From Burkholderiaceae bacterium 16 (GTDB lineage: Bacteria > Pseudomonadota > Gammaproteobacteria > Burkholderiales > Burkholderiaceae): 39,602 bases of DNA. The stretch covers positions 1 to 39,602 of the forward strand of contig JYOD01000049.1 in the NCBI GenBank assembly GCA_000955785.1, read 5' to 3'. The notes below the pieces were generated by a model, which saw only the letters and a list, made by a program, of their open reading frames with translations, was not told where the DNA came from and did not search any database. The position numbers and the translations under genes were made by a program. Positions 9,603 to 18,595 of this stretch are shown here, piece after piece (the first letter of the stretch is position 1; each line of letters begins with the position of its first letter).

Positions 9603-10412
9603 ATGACAACGAACCAATCTCTCGCACGCGGCTTGGAAATGTTGAGTGCGGTTGACGAAAGTGGGGAGCCGCTAGGCATACGTGAGCTCGCTCGACTGCT
9701 AGATATCAGCCCATCTATTGCCCAGCGGCTGGCCAATACCCTTGTCGACGCGGGATACCTTCATCAGGTCATTGAGACGCGCAAGTACCGCCTGGGCTAT
9801 CGCGCATTGGCACTCGGTTCGGCCACGGCACGTAGCGACGTACTCCATATCACGGCGTCTGCCGAGTTGAAGGTTTTGGCTGAGACCCATCAACTCAACG
9901 GTTACTTGGGCGCGATTCAGCAGAACTCTGTGGTCTACCTTCATACCGTTCAAAGTAGCGGTCCTATCGCGATTCGTGCGGAAGCGGGGCAGCGTATTCC
10001 GGCTCACACTACGGCCATGGGCAAGTGTCTGGTCGCGGAACTTTCCGCCGAGCGGGCATCGCTTGTGCTCGGTCCGGGTCCCTATGCGGCACGCACCAAG
10101 CACTCCATCACCGGCGTGCGAGCATTGCAGAACGAACTCGACAACATTCGTCAGCGTGGATATGCGATTGCCGACGAGGAGAACGAAGTTGGCGTGGTAT
10201 CCATCGGGACGGTGATCCGCAACAAGGACGGAGTTGCCGTGGCGGCCATTAGTGTTGCCTTCTTGAAGGCCCAGCGGGATCCCGAGGAATGGCCCGCCAT
10301 CGCACAGCTTGTCGTCAGTGCTGCTCTGAGATGTTCCAAAGCACTCGGCTATTCATCCAATACCTTTGACCAAAGCGCTGCTGTCGACAGAAGTATCGCG
10401 GCAGCTAGATAA
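9603..10412 (+). CDS. IclR family transcriptional regulator
   Basis: This is a DNA-binding regulator of 269 aa. The N-terminal winged helix-turn-helix (about residues 1-65: SLARGLEMLSAVDESGEPLGIRELARLLDIS and a recognition segment SIAQRLANTLVDAGYL) is followed by the IclR effector domain. That domain shows the typical PAHTTAMGKCLVAE segment and a late DEENEVGVVSIGTVIRN segment. The ATG at 9603 lies just after the operator half-site, so the leader is about 30 bases. It is the first gene of a probable operon with the M24 hydrolase (22 bases downstream) and the PLP enzyme. Autoregulation, and control of the TctC unit at 14.1 kb through the shared operator, are inferred. Confidence 0.92.
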   Translation: MTTNQSLARGLEMLSAVDESGEPLGIRELARLLDISPSIAQRLANTLVDAGYLHQVIETRKYRLGYRALALGSATARSDVLHITASAELKVLAETHQLNGYLGAIQQNSVVYLHTVQSSGPIAIRAEAGQRIPAHTTAMGKCLVAELSAERASLVLGPGPYAARTKHSITGVRALQNELDNIRQRGYAIADEENEVGVVSIGTVIRNKDGVAVAAISVAFLKAQRDPEEWPAIAQLVVSAALRCSKALGYSSNTFDQSAAVDRSIAAAR

Positions 10413-10434
10413 ACTCAAACGGAGTGAGCAAGTA

Positions 10435-11631
10435 ATGGAAAGCCTTCTGAACAAACCGCGCCTGGCCCAAATGGCCAAGGAAAAAGGCGTTGACGCCTTT
10501 ATCGCCACGTCGCCTGAGAATGTTACCTACTCAAGCGGTTACTGGGCGCTCTCGCAATGGATTCGGCGCGGGCCACAAGTGTTTGTCGTGTTGCCGGCGA
10601 AAGATTTGGAGGGCTCGCGCGTCATCGCCCCCACATCGCTGCTCGATCAGCTTGTGGACCAGGAGGACGTGTGGATTAAAAACATCACTCGCTTCGGCTT
10701 CTTTCACGTGGACAAGGCGGAAGGTCCAATCACTGATGCCGACCGCCGTCTGCTGGAGCTATTTGACCTTCCCGATGAAAAGGATGGTCTCAACGCGCTG
10801 CTGAAGAGCTTGCGAAATGAGGGGTTGGACAAAGCGACCCTCGCCATCGACGAAATGGGCCTGATGCCGGGACAATGGGAGCGTCTCCAGCAAGAACTGC
10901 CCCAGGCCACGATCGTGCCGGCAACGAAGCTGTTCCGCGAGATTCGCGCCGTGAAGACGCCTGTGGAAATCGAGCGCCTGCGCATGGTGGCCACCATTGC
11001 AGAGCGCTCGGTGGATGCCGCATTGAAAGTGGCACGTGAAGGCATCACGGAAGTTGAGATGGCGCGCACGTTCCATGCCACGACCGTTCAGCATGACGCC
11101 ACCCCGGTGCTCGGCTGTATCGGCTTCGGCGCGCGGTCGGCCATGCCCAATGTACATCCCTCGAATACTGCGCTGCGCAGGGGCGATGTGATCCGATTCG
11201 ACGTGGGTGGCCGCTACCGACATTACCGTGCCGATATCGCTCGAATCGCTGTGTTTGGGGAGCCTGACCCCAAGATTGTCCGATACCACAAGGCGCTTCA
11301 TGACGGCGTAATGGCCGCTTTCGAGGCGATCCGTCCCGGCGTCAAGGCCTCTAGGGTCTTCGAGATTGCAATGGAGGCAACGCGCGCGGCCGGGATTCCG
11401 CACTATTCGCGAAGCCACGTCGGCCATGGCATCGGCCTGGACGGGTATGACATGCCCGACCTGACGCCTAGCAATGACCAAATCATCGAGGAAGGCATGG
11501 TCATGTGCGTCGAAACGCCGTACTACGAGTTCGGTTGGTGTGGGCTGCAGGTCGAAAACACGATTGTGGTACGCGAGCGCGGCATCGAGCTGCTGCACGA
11601 TACGGACGGCAAGCTGCGGGTGCTGGCATGA
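10435..11631 (+). CDS. M24 family metallohydrolase (Xaa-Pro dipeptidase/creatinase type)
   Basis: This two-metal hydrolase (398 aa) of the pita-bread fold has an N-terminal creatinase-type domain (about residues 1-165) and a C-terminal catalytic domain. Metal ligands expected for the family are present: Asp in RFDVGG, Asp in YRADIAR, His in GHGIGLDG, Glu in VETPYYE and Glu in QVENTIVV. Members cleave Xaa-Pro dipeptides or open amide bonds in small molecules such as creatine or ectoine. The ATG at 10435 has a GGAG site upstream and follows the IclR stop by 22 bases. Its stop overlaps the next start by four bases (ATGA), so the two enzymes are translationally coupled and probably act on the same compound. 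The substrate is unknown; a catabolic role is more likely than general peptide turnover. Confidence 0.9.
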   Translation: MESLLNKPRLAQMAKEKGVDAFIATSPENVTYSSGYWALSQWIRRGPQVFVVLPAKDLEGSRVIAPTSLLDQLVDQEDVWIKNITRFGFFHVDKAEGPITDADRRLLELFDLPDEKDGLNALLKSLRNEGLDKATLAIDEMGLMPGQWERLQQELPQATIVPATKLFREIRAVKTPVEIERLRMVATIAERSVDAALKVAREGITEVEMARTFHATTVQHDATPVLGCIGFGARSAMPNVHPSNTALRRGDVIRFDVGGRYRHYRADIARIAVFGEPDPKIVRYHKALHDGVMAAFEAIRPGVKASRVFEIAMEATRAAGIPHYSRSHVGHGIGLDGYDMPDLTPSNDQIIEEGMVMCVETPYYEFGWCGLQVENTIVVRERGIELLHDTDGKLRVLA

Positions 11632-12893
11632 GTAAAGCTGTGTCACTGCAGTGCTTGCGCTGCGGCACGCACTATCCGCCGGACTACAGGGAGCAGGGCT
11701 GTGCAGAGTGCGCCGGCGTGTTGGCCAGCAACCTGCGCGTCCAATACGATGCCGACACCGTGCGCGATTGGAACTTCAACACGGGAGAGCGCCGAACTCG
11801 CGGTCTGTGGCAATTCGCGGATATGTTACCGGTCGACGCAGAGCACGCGGTATCGCTGGGCGAGGGCGGGACGCCGCTCCTGGCCACGGCGCGCTTGGGC
11901 ACATACATTGGCATCGAAAACCTGTACGTCAAGGATGAGACGCGGAATCCGACGCAGTCGTACAAGGATCGGGTGAGCACCGTAGCGGTCTCATATGCCA
12001 AACAGCTAGGCGCGCCTGTAGTAGCCACAGCATCGTCAGGGAATGCTGGGGCATCATTGGCGGCCTATGCTGCTCGTGCCGGGATACCTTGTGTTGTGGT
12101 CTCGATGAAAGGCGCGGCCGGTCCGATGATGACGCAAATCCGCAAGCTAGGCGCGCATCTGATCATGATGGCCGACAAGACTCAGCGCTGGCCGTTGCTT
12201 GCCGCTGGGGTGAAACGCCACAACTGGTTTGTGACTTCGCCTTATTCAGCGCCGGTGGTCGGGAGCACGCCAATCGGCATTGAAGGCTATAAGACGATCG
12301 CGTACGAGATTGTCCAAGACCTTGGTCGTGCGCCGGATTGGATGGCGATGCCGGTTTGCTATGGCGATGCCTTGTCTGGTATCTATCAGGGCTTCATGGA
12401 CATGAAGAACGCTGGCGTCATCCAGCAGATACCTCGCTTCGTAGCAGCCGAGGCACATGGTTCGCTGAAGCAAGCCCTTGATAATGGTTCAGATATGGTG
12501 CCCGCTGCGACGGTCAAATACGATACGTTGGCCGCTTCGGTAGGGGCAGCGCAGAGCGCATTCCAGGCCCTGTATGCACTGCGTCAGTCAAATGGTGTGG
12601 CCGTGCCCGTGGACAACGATGGCCTGGTGAACTTGCAAGAACTCATTGCGGGCCAGGAGGGTATGCTTCTCGAGTTGGCCAGCGTGATGCCGTTCGTAGC
12701 GGTTCGTCGTCTCCGTGAAGCAGGAGTTATCTCCTCAAAGGACCTTGTTGTGTGTTTGGCGACTGGTTCTGGTCTCAAGGACACGGACAAATCAACGACC
12801 GCATGGTCCGAGATTCCTGTCTCCACGGTTGGGGTTGACGAGGTATTGGGGGCCACGATGGAGGCTCTACATCGGCGTTTTGTCGAGGCGTAA
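11628..12893 (+). CDS. Threonine synthase-like PLP-dependent enzyme with N-terminal zinc ribbon
   Basis: This fold-type II PLP enzyme (421 aa) is in the threonine synthase/threonine dehydratase family, whose members eliminate or replace a beta- or gamma-group on an amino acid. An N-terminal zinc ribbon is visible (CLRC and CAEC). The PLP lysine lies in TQSYKDRVS, followed by the phosphate-binding-type segment ASSGNAGASLAAYAA and a late ATGSGLKD segment. It overlaps the M24 gene by four bases. True threonine synthases sit with hom and thrB genes, which are absent. The partner hydrolase and the nearby receptor and porin argue for a catabolic lyase acting on the hydrolase product. Cysteate synthase-type or ammonia-lyase chemistry remains possible. 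Confidence 0.88.
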   Translation: MSKAVSLQCLRCGTHYPPDYREQGCAECAGVLASNLRVQYDADTVRDWNFNTGERRTRGLWQFADMLPVDAEHAVSLGEGGTPLLATARLGTYIGIENLYVKDETRNPTQSYKDRVSTVAVSYAKQLGAPVVATASSGNAGASLAAYAARAGIPCVVVSMKGAAGPMMTQIRKLGAHLIMMADKTQRWPLLAAGVKRHNWFVTSPYSAPVVGSTPIGIEGYKTIAYEIVQDLGRAPDWMAMPVCYGDALSGIYQGFMDMKNAGVIQQIPRFVAAEAHGSLKQALDNGSDMVPAATVKYDTLAASVGAAQSAFQALYALRQSNGVAVPVDNDGLVNLQELIAGQEGMLLELASVMPFVAVRRLREAGVISSKDLVVCLATGSGLKDTDKSTTAWSEIPVSTVGVDEVLGATMEALHRRFVEA

Positions 12894-13207
12894 GTTTCGA
12901 CGTCGGAGCCTGTCCAAGATAAGCGGTCATGTAGGTCGTATCAGGCTGGCTTGGAAAAGGATCAGACTAAGCAGGTGGAAGGGTGTCGCAGACCGGATGT
13001 TCTCCAGTCGCCTCCCTTCCATGCGCGGCTCGATTCCTTTCAGCTCGCCTGACGAAAGTGTGCGAGCAGCGGTGTCCCAGGCACAGCCCAGCTTTGGGCT
13101 TGGCAACTAAGCTGCTGCTGACAGCACTCTTGGCCGTTACCGATTTGTGAGCCTCCATTGGCTCAGATTACATATGCGCCAATTCTAGGCTTCTTTGCAG
13201 GGACGCG
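12894..13207. other. Intergenic region with an inverted repeat before the lrp-type gene
   Basis: I see no gene in these 314 bases. An inverted repeat TGAGCC(TCCATT)GGCTCA at 13148-13165, some 40 bases before the next start codon, is a candidate site for autoregulation by the Lrp/AsnC protein. Its use is inferred from position only. Confidence 0.4.
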
Positions 13208-13681
13208 ATGATGAACCTCGACGCCACCGATATTCGTATTCTGGATGAGCTTCAGCAAGATTGCGCTCTGACGAACGTCGAACTAGCGCGACGTGTTCAT
13301 CTATCGCCATCCCCCTGTCTCGCCCGAGTTAAAGCCTTGGAGGCGGCAGGCGTTATTGAGCGCTATGTGGCCCTTGCCAGCGCTTCCGTCTTGGGGCTTG
13401 GGGTTAACGTCTTCATCTCGATTAGCTTAAAAGACCAAAGCAAAGCGTCGCTGACAGAGTTTGAGCGAAGAATAGCAGAGCACGATGAGGTGATGGAGTG
13501 CTATCTCATGACGGGGGATAGTGACTACTTGATTCGAATCGCGGTTGCCGACATGGCTGCCCTGGAGAGATTCATCCTCGAGCAACTGACTCCGATCGCG
13601 GGTATCGAAAAGATACGGTCTAGCTTCGCCCTCAAGCAGGTTCGCTATAAGACAGCCCTTCCGCTCCCCGTGAAGCGATAG
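13208..13681 (+). CDS. Lrp/AsnC family transcriptional regulator
   Basis: This 157-residue regulator normally responds to an amino acid or related compound. It has the N-terminal AsnC helix-turn-helix (LDATDIRILDELQQD, then NVELARRVHLSPSPCLARVKALEAAGVI) and a C-terminal RAM domain (VMECYLMTGDSDYLIRIAVADM, ending in the SFALKQVRYKTALPL tail). The start could be either of two adjacent ATGs (13208 or 13211), with GCAGGGA upstream. It lies in the same direction between the PLP enzyme and the TctC unit. A regulator of amino-acid metabolism fits the enzymes next to it. A second, different family member lies at 27617. Confidence 0.92.
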   Translation: MMNLDATDIRILDELQQDCALTNVELARRVHLSPSPCLARVKALEAAGVIERYVALASASVLGLGVNVFISISLKDQSKASLTEFERRIAEHDEVMECYLMTGDSDYLIRIAVADMAALERFILEQLTPIAGIEKIRSSFALKQVRYKTALPLPVKR

Positions 13682-14118
13682 GGTATCGATGCCGTTTGGC
13701 GTCTCAGGGGCGGGGATAGCTTACCCGATCCGATGCCAGATGCCATTCGCCGCCACACGCGCTCCCAAGGCGCCCAACGTGGATCAGGCTGGCCATCTGA
13801 ATGGCCAGTAGCGGATCGTGGCGGCGCCTATGCCAGGCTTTGCGCTGCCATTTACGCAGCGCCCGCATACCAACCGCGCAGGTTGCCTGCATGTCACCGC
13901 CACGGCGTTGAAAAGGCCCCCTCGCCGCACCCAAGCGGGCGTAAAGCCCGCGCTTTCATGGGCTGCAGAGCCGGTATAGCGGCGCTCTAATAGTTCTGAT
14001 CAGCAGGCGGACCAGTCGTCCGTGAATCGCTGCCAAAAGTGAATTCACCGCGACGAATCTAGGACGCCACTTCCGCTCGATTTGACCTCGGGGAAGTACG
14101 TACAGCCCCTTTCTTTCA
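13682..14118. other. Gene-poor stretch before the second operator promoter
   Basis: No gene is recognised. A minus-strand frame from 13934 to 13704 (76 codons, rich in Arg) looks like a possible decayed ORF, but it carries no motif I can name and no ribosome site, so I leave it uncalled. Confidence 0.4.
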
Positions 14119-14182
14119 TTGACATGAAGGAGGGGCGCGCGTACTATTTTACATATAGGAACACTGTACCGATTATAGGAAC
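14119..14182 (+). promoter_or_regulatory. Second promoter with the same palindromic operator, ahead of the TctC unit
   Basis: TTGACA (14119-14124), a 17-base spacer and TACTAT (14142-14147) are followed by the same GGAACACTGTACC palindrome (14158-14170) and a GGAAC half-site (14178-14182). The distances from -10 to operator (16) and from operator to half-site (20) equal those at 9537-9600. The flanks differ, so this is conserved regulation rather than a recent duplication. The expected transcript would start near 14154 and run about 300 bases before the TctC start codon. Confidence 0.75.
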
Positions 14183-14451
14183 GCGTGTCAAGCGGTTTGT
14201 TCCTGAGTCAACGGAGCTTCCTCGGACGATGGAGAGGCGCATGGATTGCTGAAAGGCATCCCTTTGTTTGAGCGGGATCCTCCGCTTAATGCGCTTCGGG
14301 CCATCGGCACACATTGCCAAATTCCCGGGATGAGCCCGCAGAAAGGCCAGGCGACAGTCTTCTATTCAGGCCTCCGCCAGACGTTTCGGGCTTACTAAGC
14401 CAGCTGTTCAAAATAGAGCGATCCCGACACATCCACTATTAAGGAGTGAAA
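14183..14451 (+). other. Long untranslated leader between operator promoter and TctC gene
   Basis: These 269 bases separate the predicted transcription start from the TctC start codon. I see no gene with a ribosome site and no recognised riboswitch or terminator. A second promoter closer to the gene cannot be excluded. Confidence 0.4.
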
Positions 14452-15408
14452 ATGATGACCCTGTTTCGATTCATCTTTCTTTTGGTCTTCTGTTTCGCAG
14501 GAACGGCTGTCAGCGCCCAAGATCGGTACCCGAATCGGCCCGTCATGCTAATCCTTGGCTATTCAGCGGGTGGCATTGGAGACGGTATCGCTCGCCAACT
14601 CGCCCAGTTCGCTCACGACCGCCGAGGCGCCACGATTGTGGTCGATTACAAGCCTGGCGCGGCCAGCACGATTGCAACAGCAGCGACGAAGCGTGCACCG
14701 GCTGATGGCTATACGCTGTCGCTGATGAGTCCGAGCGCAATGTTCGTTGTGCCGCACTTCCAGAAATTGTCTTATGACCCGACCAAGGACTTCAGTTATC
14801 TGGGGTTGGTAATGGCGCAGCCGTATCCGATGTTTGTTCTTGCGAACAGTCCGCTCCATACATGGGCTGATGTCTTGGCTTATGCGCGTGCCAATCCCGG
14901 AAAGTTCAAATGGGGCACCGCAGGGGCTAATACTCTCGGGCAGATTCTTGTCCAATCGGCCTTCTCGCGGGAGCGAGTCGATGCCACGACGGTTCCTTAC
15001 AAGGGTGGCGCGGACGCGATCTCCGGTCTGTTGGGAGGGCATATCGATGCCGTCGTATCTAGCGACTTTGGGCCACTGCTTGCCTCCGGAAAAGTTCGTC
15101 TCATTGTCGAGACGGGCGAGCTTCGCGCCCAGCCGCAAGTCCCTACCCTGAAGGATCTTGGGTATCCGCTAGCGGTTTCTCTCAAATACGGTGTAATCGG
15201 CCCGGCAGGGCTCTCGCCGGAAGTTGTGAACTGGTGGAATTCGCTCCTCAAGGAATTCTCTGAATCGGCTGCCTATAAGGAGTTTGCCCGAAAGCAATAC
15301 GGTATGGCGATCTATGGCTCGTCTTCCGTCGCAACGCGCTACGTCACGGAAAACTACGCGAGCGTCGGATCCGCCATCAAGACGCTCGGATTGAAGGCTG
15401 AAAATTAA
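14452..15408 (+). CDS. TctC/Bug-family periplasmic solute-binding protein
   Basis: This 318-residue receptor is of the tripartite tricarboxylate transporter (Bug) family, very abundant in Burkholderiales. It binds a carboxylated solute in the periplasm. A signal peptide is visible (hydrophobic FRFIFLLVFCFAGTAVSA, cleavage expected before QDRYPNRP). It is followed by the family motifs YPNRPVMLILGYSAGGIGD and, later, VPYKGGADAISGLLGGHID. The ATG at 14452 sits 5 bases after AAGGAG; a GTG at 14446 would overlap that ribosome site, so I reject it. No membrane subunits (tctA, tctB) are present here, as is common for orphan Bug receptors. The operator upstream links it to the IclR-hydrolase-PLP operon, so its ligand may be their substrate. 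Confidence 0.92.
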   Translation: MMTLFRFIFLLVFCFAGTAVSAQDRYPNRPVMLILGYSAGGIGDGIARQLAQFAHDRRGATIVVDYKPGAASTIATAATKRAPADGYTLSLMSPSAMFVVPHFQKLSYDPTKDFSYLGLVMAQPYPMFVLANSPLHTWADVLAYARANPGKFKWGTAGANTLGQILVQSAFSRERVDATTVPYKGGADAISGLLGGHIDAVVSSDFGPLLASGKVRLIVETGELRAQPQVPTLKDLGYPLAVSLKYGVIGPAGLSPEVVNWWNSLLKEFSESAAYKEFARKQYGMAIYGSSSVATRYVTENYASVGSAIKTLGLKAEN

Positions 15409-15622
15409 ACTCTGTTGGAGACTGGTGCTGCCGTTTGTTTAGTCGGCTCGCTATCAACGAGCGGCACATACAGCGGTTGCTGACGCAGCGGGTAGAAGAA
15501 CCGTCAAATCTTCGACTAGATATATTCCCATCAGCAAGGATCTCGACTAGCTCGCGACACGCAAAATAGTGACGCGGCTTGGAGTCGGTCGTCCGTCAAT
15601 CACGAAAAAACAGTTGCCAATC

Positions 15623-16987
15623 ATGGAAAGCAACAATTTCGCCGCATACCGACTTGCTGCGTATGTGGAAGATGGCTACATCGACATTCATGAGCCTGTT
15701 TTACGGGAAGCAGCTCTAAAGTGTGTCCTCGATTTGCTTGGGGCTGCAGCAGCGGGCATAGATTCCTACGTGTCCAGGGGCGCTCAAGAGCTCGTTAAAG
15801 GACAGTTCGGACCGGGTCAGTGCGCCATTTGGTTCAAAGGAGAATCGACAAGCCTAGCGGGAGCGATCCTCGCGAACTCAACCACGGCTTCCGTGCTGGA
15901 TCTGGATGATGGTCACCGAGCCGCGCGTGGTCACCCCGGCGCGGCAGTCATTCCAGCCGCTCTGGCGGCCGCTGAAAGTATAGGGGCAGGAGCCGACGCG
16001 TTTCTGGGTTCGGTCGTCGCCGGGTACGAGGTTGCAGTAAGGGCGGCAGCGGCTTCGGCGCCGGCGCGGATGGGATATGGCTACGGGTCTGGCCGGTGGA
16101 CCGGCTACGGCGTTGTCGCAGCGTTGGGCCGATTGTTCAAGCTTCCAGCTGACCAGATCTGTCAGGCTTTTGCCATCGCTGGGGTACAGAGCCCCAACCT
16201 GACGGCGAACGGTAGTGCGGGCTACTCGGATCTAATGGGGAACGACGTCAAGGAAGCGATCCCTTGGTCCGCGGTAACGGCGTGCGCAGCCATCGAGCTA
16301 GCGCGGCATGGACTGAGCGGACCCGCGGACATTCTGGACCACCTGCCGCATTACAACCGGGACGTTGTGCTGAGGGATTTAGGCGCCACGCATGCCATTA
16401 AAGGCATCTATTTCAAACCGTACTCCAGCTGCCGGTATGTACATCCGGCGCTTGCAGGCTTTGAGTTAGTCGTGCAGGAGAGCAAGCTTGCCGCCGAAGA
16501 GATACAGGCCGTCAGGATCTACACCTTCCAGTGGGCGCTTGATATCGACAATCGTACGGACCCGCGCAATCTGACAGAGGTCCAGTACAGCATTCCCTAC
16601 TGTATTGCACTTTCGGCGCTCGCCGGAAGCGCATGCATGTTGCCCATTACCGAAGCCGTACTCGGTCGGCAAGATGTGGTCGAGTTCGCAAAGAAAGTCC
16701 AACTGGTATTGGATCCTCAGCTGGAAGCGCGCTGCCCTGGCGAGACGCTTGCTCGGGTAGTAGTTGAAGGAAGAGGACAGACCTTCGAATCGCCCGTTAC
16801 ACCGCCACGCGGGGAGGCGACCAATCCGATGTCTTGGGGAGACTTGGTGGACAAGTTCTGCACCGCTACGGCCGCCGTACTCCCGGAAGTCCGCCAGCGC
16901 AGTCTGGTGAACGCTGTAGAGGGTCTTGGAAGTGGGGACATTTCGCCATTGCTGGATGTACTGCAGCAGCCGCTGTCCGCCGGATAA
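15623..16987 (+). CDS. MmgE/PrpD family protein
   Basis: This 454-residue member of the MmgE/PrpD family includes 2-methylcitrate dehydratase and cis-aconitate decarboxylase. The typical N-terminal helical domain is visible (LREAALKCVLDLLGAAAAGI; LAGAILANSTTASVLDLDDGHRAARGHPGAAVIPAALAAAE), as is the later FKPYSSCRYVHPALAGF stretch, which corresponds to the family's K-x-x-xCR-H active-site segment. I prefer the ATG at 15623 over the GTG at 15569 because the family homology begins soon after it, although neither has a strong ribosome site. No prpB or prpC lies beside it, so a classical methylcitrate cycle role is not supported. In this family many members dehydrate or isomerise other small carboxylic acids. 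Confidence 0.88.
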   Translation: MESNNFAAYRLAAYVEDGYIDIHEPVLREAALKCVLDLLGAAAAGIDSYVSRGAQELVKGQFGPGQCAIWFKGESTSLAGAILANSTTASVLDLDDGHRAARGHPGAAVIPAALAAAESIGAGADAFLGSVVAGYEVAVRAAAASAPARMGYGYGSGRWTGYGVVAALGRLFKLPADQICQAFAIAGVQSPNLTANGSAGYSDLMGNDVKEAIPWSAVTACAAIELARHGLSGPADILDHLPHYNRDVVLRDLGATHAIKGIYFKPYSSCRYVHPALAGFELVVQESKLAAEEIQAVRIYTFQWALDIDNRTDPRNLTEVQYSIPYCIALSALAGSACMLPITEAVLGRQDVVEFAKKVQLVLDPQLEARCPGETLARVVVEGRGQTFESPVTPPRGEATNPMSWGDLVDKFCTATAAVLPEVRQRSLVNAVEGLGSGDISPLLDVLQQPLSAG

Positions 16988-17143
16988 CTAACTTAAGTAG
17001 TGATTTCTGCCTTTACGAAAGGAGGCTTGGTTTATTTTTATCTTTTTGAACTCGTCTAATCGCAGCCGCTTTCTGTGGCGAACATAAGAAGTCTCGTGGA
17101 GATTTAAAAATAGTTTCCGTGCAGGAAATGAGGAGGAGTATTC

Positions 17144-18265
17144 GTGAAATATAAGATTGGACTATTGGTTGGTGCAACAGTTGCCGCAGGAAATGCCTAC
17201 GCGCAATCTAGCGTCACCCTGTATGGTGTTATCGACGCCGCTGTTCGTTACTCGACCAATCAGCCTTCAGCCAACGGCACCAAAACATTGGTAGCCCTCA
17301 ATGAAGGTGTTTTCAATGGTGGACGCTGGGGGCTGCGCGGCACAGAAGAACTCGGAGCCGGTAACAAGGCCATCTTCGCGCTGGAAAGCGGATTTAGCTA
17401 CGATACAGGAAAGAGCGGCCAACAAGGACAGTTGTTTGGTCGGCAAGCTTGGGTCGGGATGTCGAATAGCTCGTTGGGCACGGTCAAGGTAGGTCGGCAG
17501 TACGGCTCCACCTACACTTTCATCGCGCAGGTCGACCCCATCAATACTGCAAATACGGCGGAGATCAGTTGGGAGACATCGCTAATTGGCCTTCGCTACG
17601 ACAACACGATCGAATACACGAATAGGTGGGGAGGTTTTGGCGTAAACGCACAATACGCGCTGGGCGAACAGGCTGGAAACGCTTCCAGGGGGCGAACCAT
17701 GCAGTTTGCATCGACCTACACGGCTGGTGGGCTCGTAGTGGGTGGTGCCGGTCAACAGTCTAGAGATGCCAACGGCCGTGATCTAACGCTTTGGACCGCC
17801 GGCGGGAAGTACAAGTTCGGCGACGTTACGATGCATGGCTACTACATCGACTCGCGCCGTGACGCCGGCTTTATCGTGGGAGCTAGCGGCACCAACGCGC
17901 CGCTGGCCAACACGAGCATCGGTAGTAACGCAAATACTGCGGCAGGGCCGAATACTCAAACCTCCGAGCGCCACGATCGAGCAGGAGTGTTCGGCTTGAC
18001 CTATCAGCCATCGTCCGCATGGCGCTTTGTTGCTACATACATGCGCGACAACGTCGCCGGCGCGTCAAGGGGCGCATCGGGGCTTATTCAATCGGCTTAC
18101 TTTGTCGCGATGTACAGCCTGTCCGCTCGTACGGATGTCTACCTGGAAGCGGATAGGAGTTGGCTGAGCGGGGCGTCTGTGACCGATCCGAATAGCCCAT
18201 TGGGTCCCTTTGCTGGCGCCAGTACTCGCACCGGCGTCGCGCTAGGGATGCGCACTCGATTCTGA
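17144..18265 (+). CDS. Outer-membrane porin, Burkholderiales general porin type
   Basis: This trimeric beta-barrel porin (373 aa) is in the Gram-negative porin family common in Burkholderiales. Its signal peptide (MKYKIGLLVGATVAAGNAYA) is cleaved before QSSVTLYGVIDA, which is the usual first strand. The barrel strands alternate Gly and aromatic residues (RWGLRGTEELGAGNKAIFALE, GRQAWVGM, VKVGRQYG), and the chain ends in Arg-Phe, the outer-membrane assembly signal. The start is a GTG at 17144 behind a very strong AGGAGGAG site. It follows the PrpD gene by 156 bases in the same direction and is closed by an intrinsic terminator at 18421. It probably supplies outer-membrane entry for the compound bound by the TctC receptor (inference from operon order). 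Confidence 0.92.
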   Translation: MKYKIGLLVGATVAAGNAYAQSSVTLYGVIDAAVRYSTNQPSANGTKTLVALNEGVFNGGRWGLRGTEELGAGNKAIFALESGFSYDTGKSGQQGQLFGRQAWVGMSNSSLGTVKVGRQYGSTYTFIAQVDPINTANTAEISWETSLIGLRYDNTIEYTNRWGGFGVNAQYALGEQAGNASRGRTMQFASTYTAGGLVVGGAGQQSRDANGRDLTLWTAGGKYKFGDVTMHGYYIDSRRDAGFIVGASGTNAPLANTSIGSNANTAAGPNTQTSERHDRAGVFGLTYQPSSAWRFVATYMRDNVAGASRGASGLIQSAYFVAMYSLSARTDVYLEADRSWLSGASVTDPNSPLGPFAGASTRTGVALGMRTRF

Positions 18266-18420
18266 GCGCCACTGAACGCTCGTTCTGGTCCCGGCCAAGC
18301 AGCGGGGTTTACTCCGCTTTACTCGACAGCATTATGTCGGCGGTGGGCTCTTGGCCCCGCTCGGAACGGCTCGCCTTCTTGTGATTTGTGCGGTACTTAG
18401 TCTAGCGTCAACTGGGGTTT

Positions 18421-18450
18421 GGCGGCGGGAGAGATCCAGCCGCCTTTTTT
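18421..18450 (+). terminator. Intrinsic terminator after the porin gene
   Basis: GGCGGC (18421-18426) pairs with GCCGCC (18439-18444) and is followed by six T residues (18445-18450). It lies about 155 bases past the porin stop and would end the TctC-PrpD-porin transcript. Confidence 0.8.
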
Positions 18451-18595
18451 AATTTAAGGGCGCATACCGGCGCTCACCCCGCAGTATTCGGGTTGCCTGA
18501 AGTCGTAAGCGGCATTTTTGATCGCCAGTATCTTGCTCCGGACGGCTGGTGTGCTTCTATTGTTGCATGGCAAGACGAATGCGGCAGGGGGCGAG

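Noticed and set aside
10435..13681. Assigning the M24-PLP-AsnC set to ectoine breakdown
   Set aside because: The shape is similar, but the deacetylase, cyclodeaminase and transporter genes of that pathway are missing. The PLP enzyme is the zinc-ribbon threonine-synthase type.
17010..17040. CCTTT/AAAGG stem followed by T-rich DNA between the PrpD and porin genes as a terminator
   Set aside because: The stem is only five base pairs with a three-base loop, and the T-run does not follow directly.
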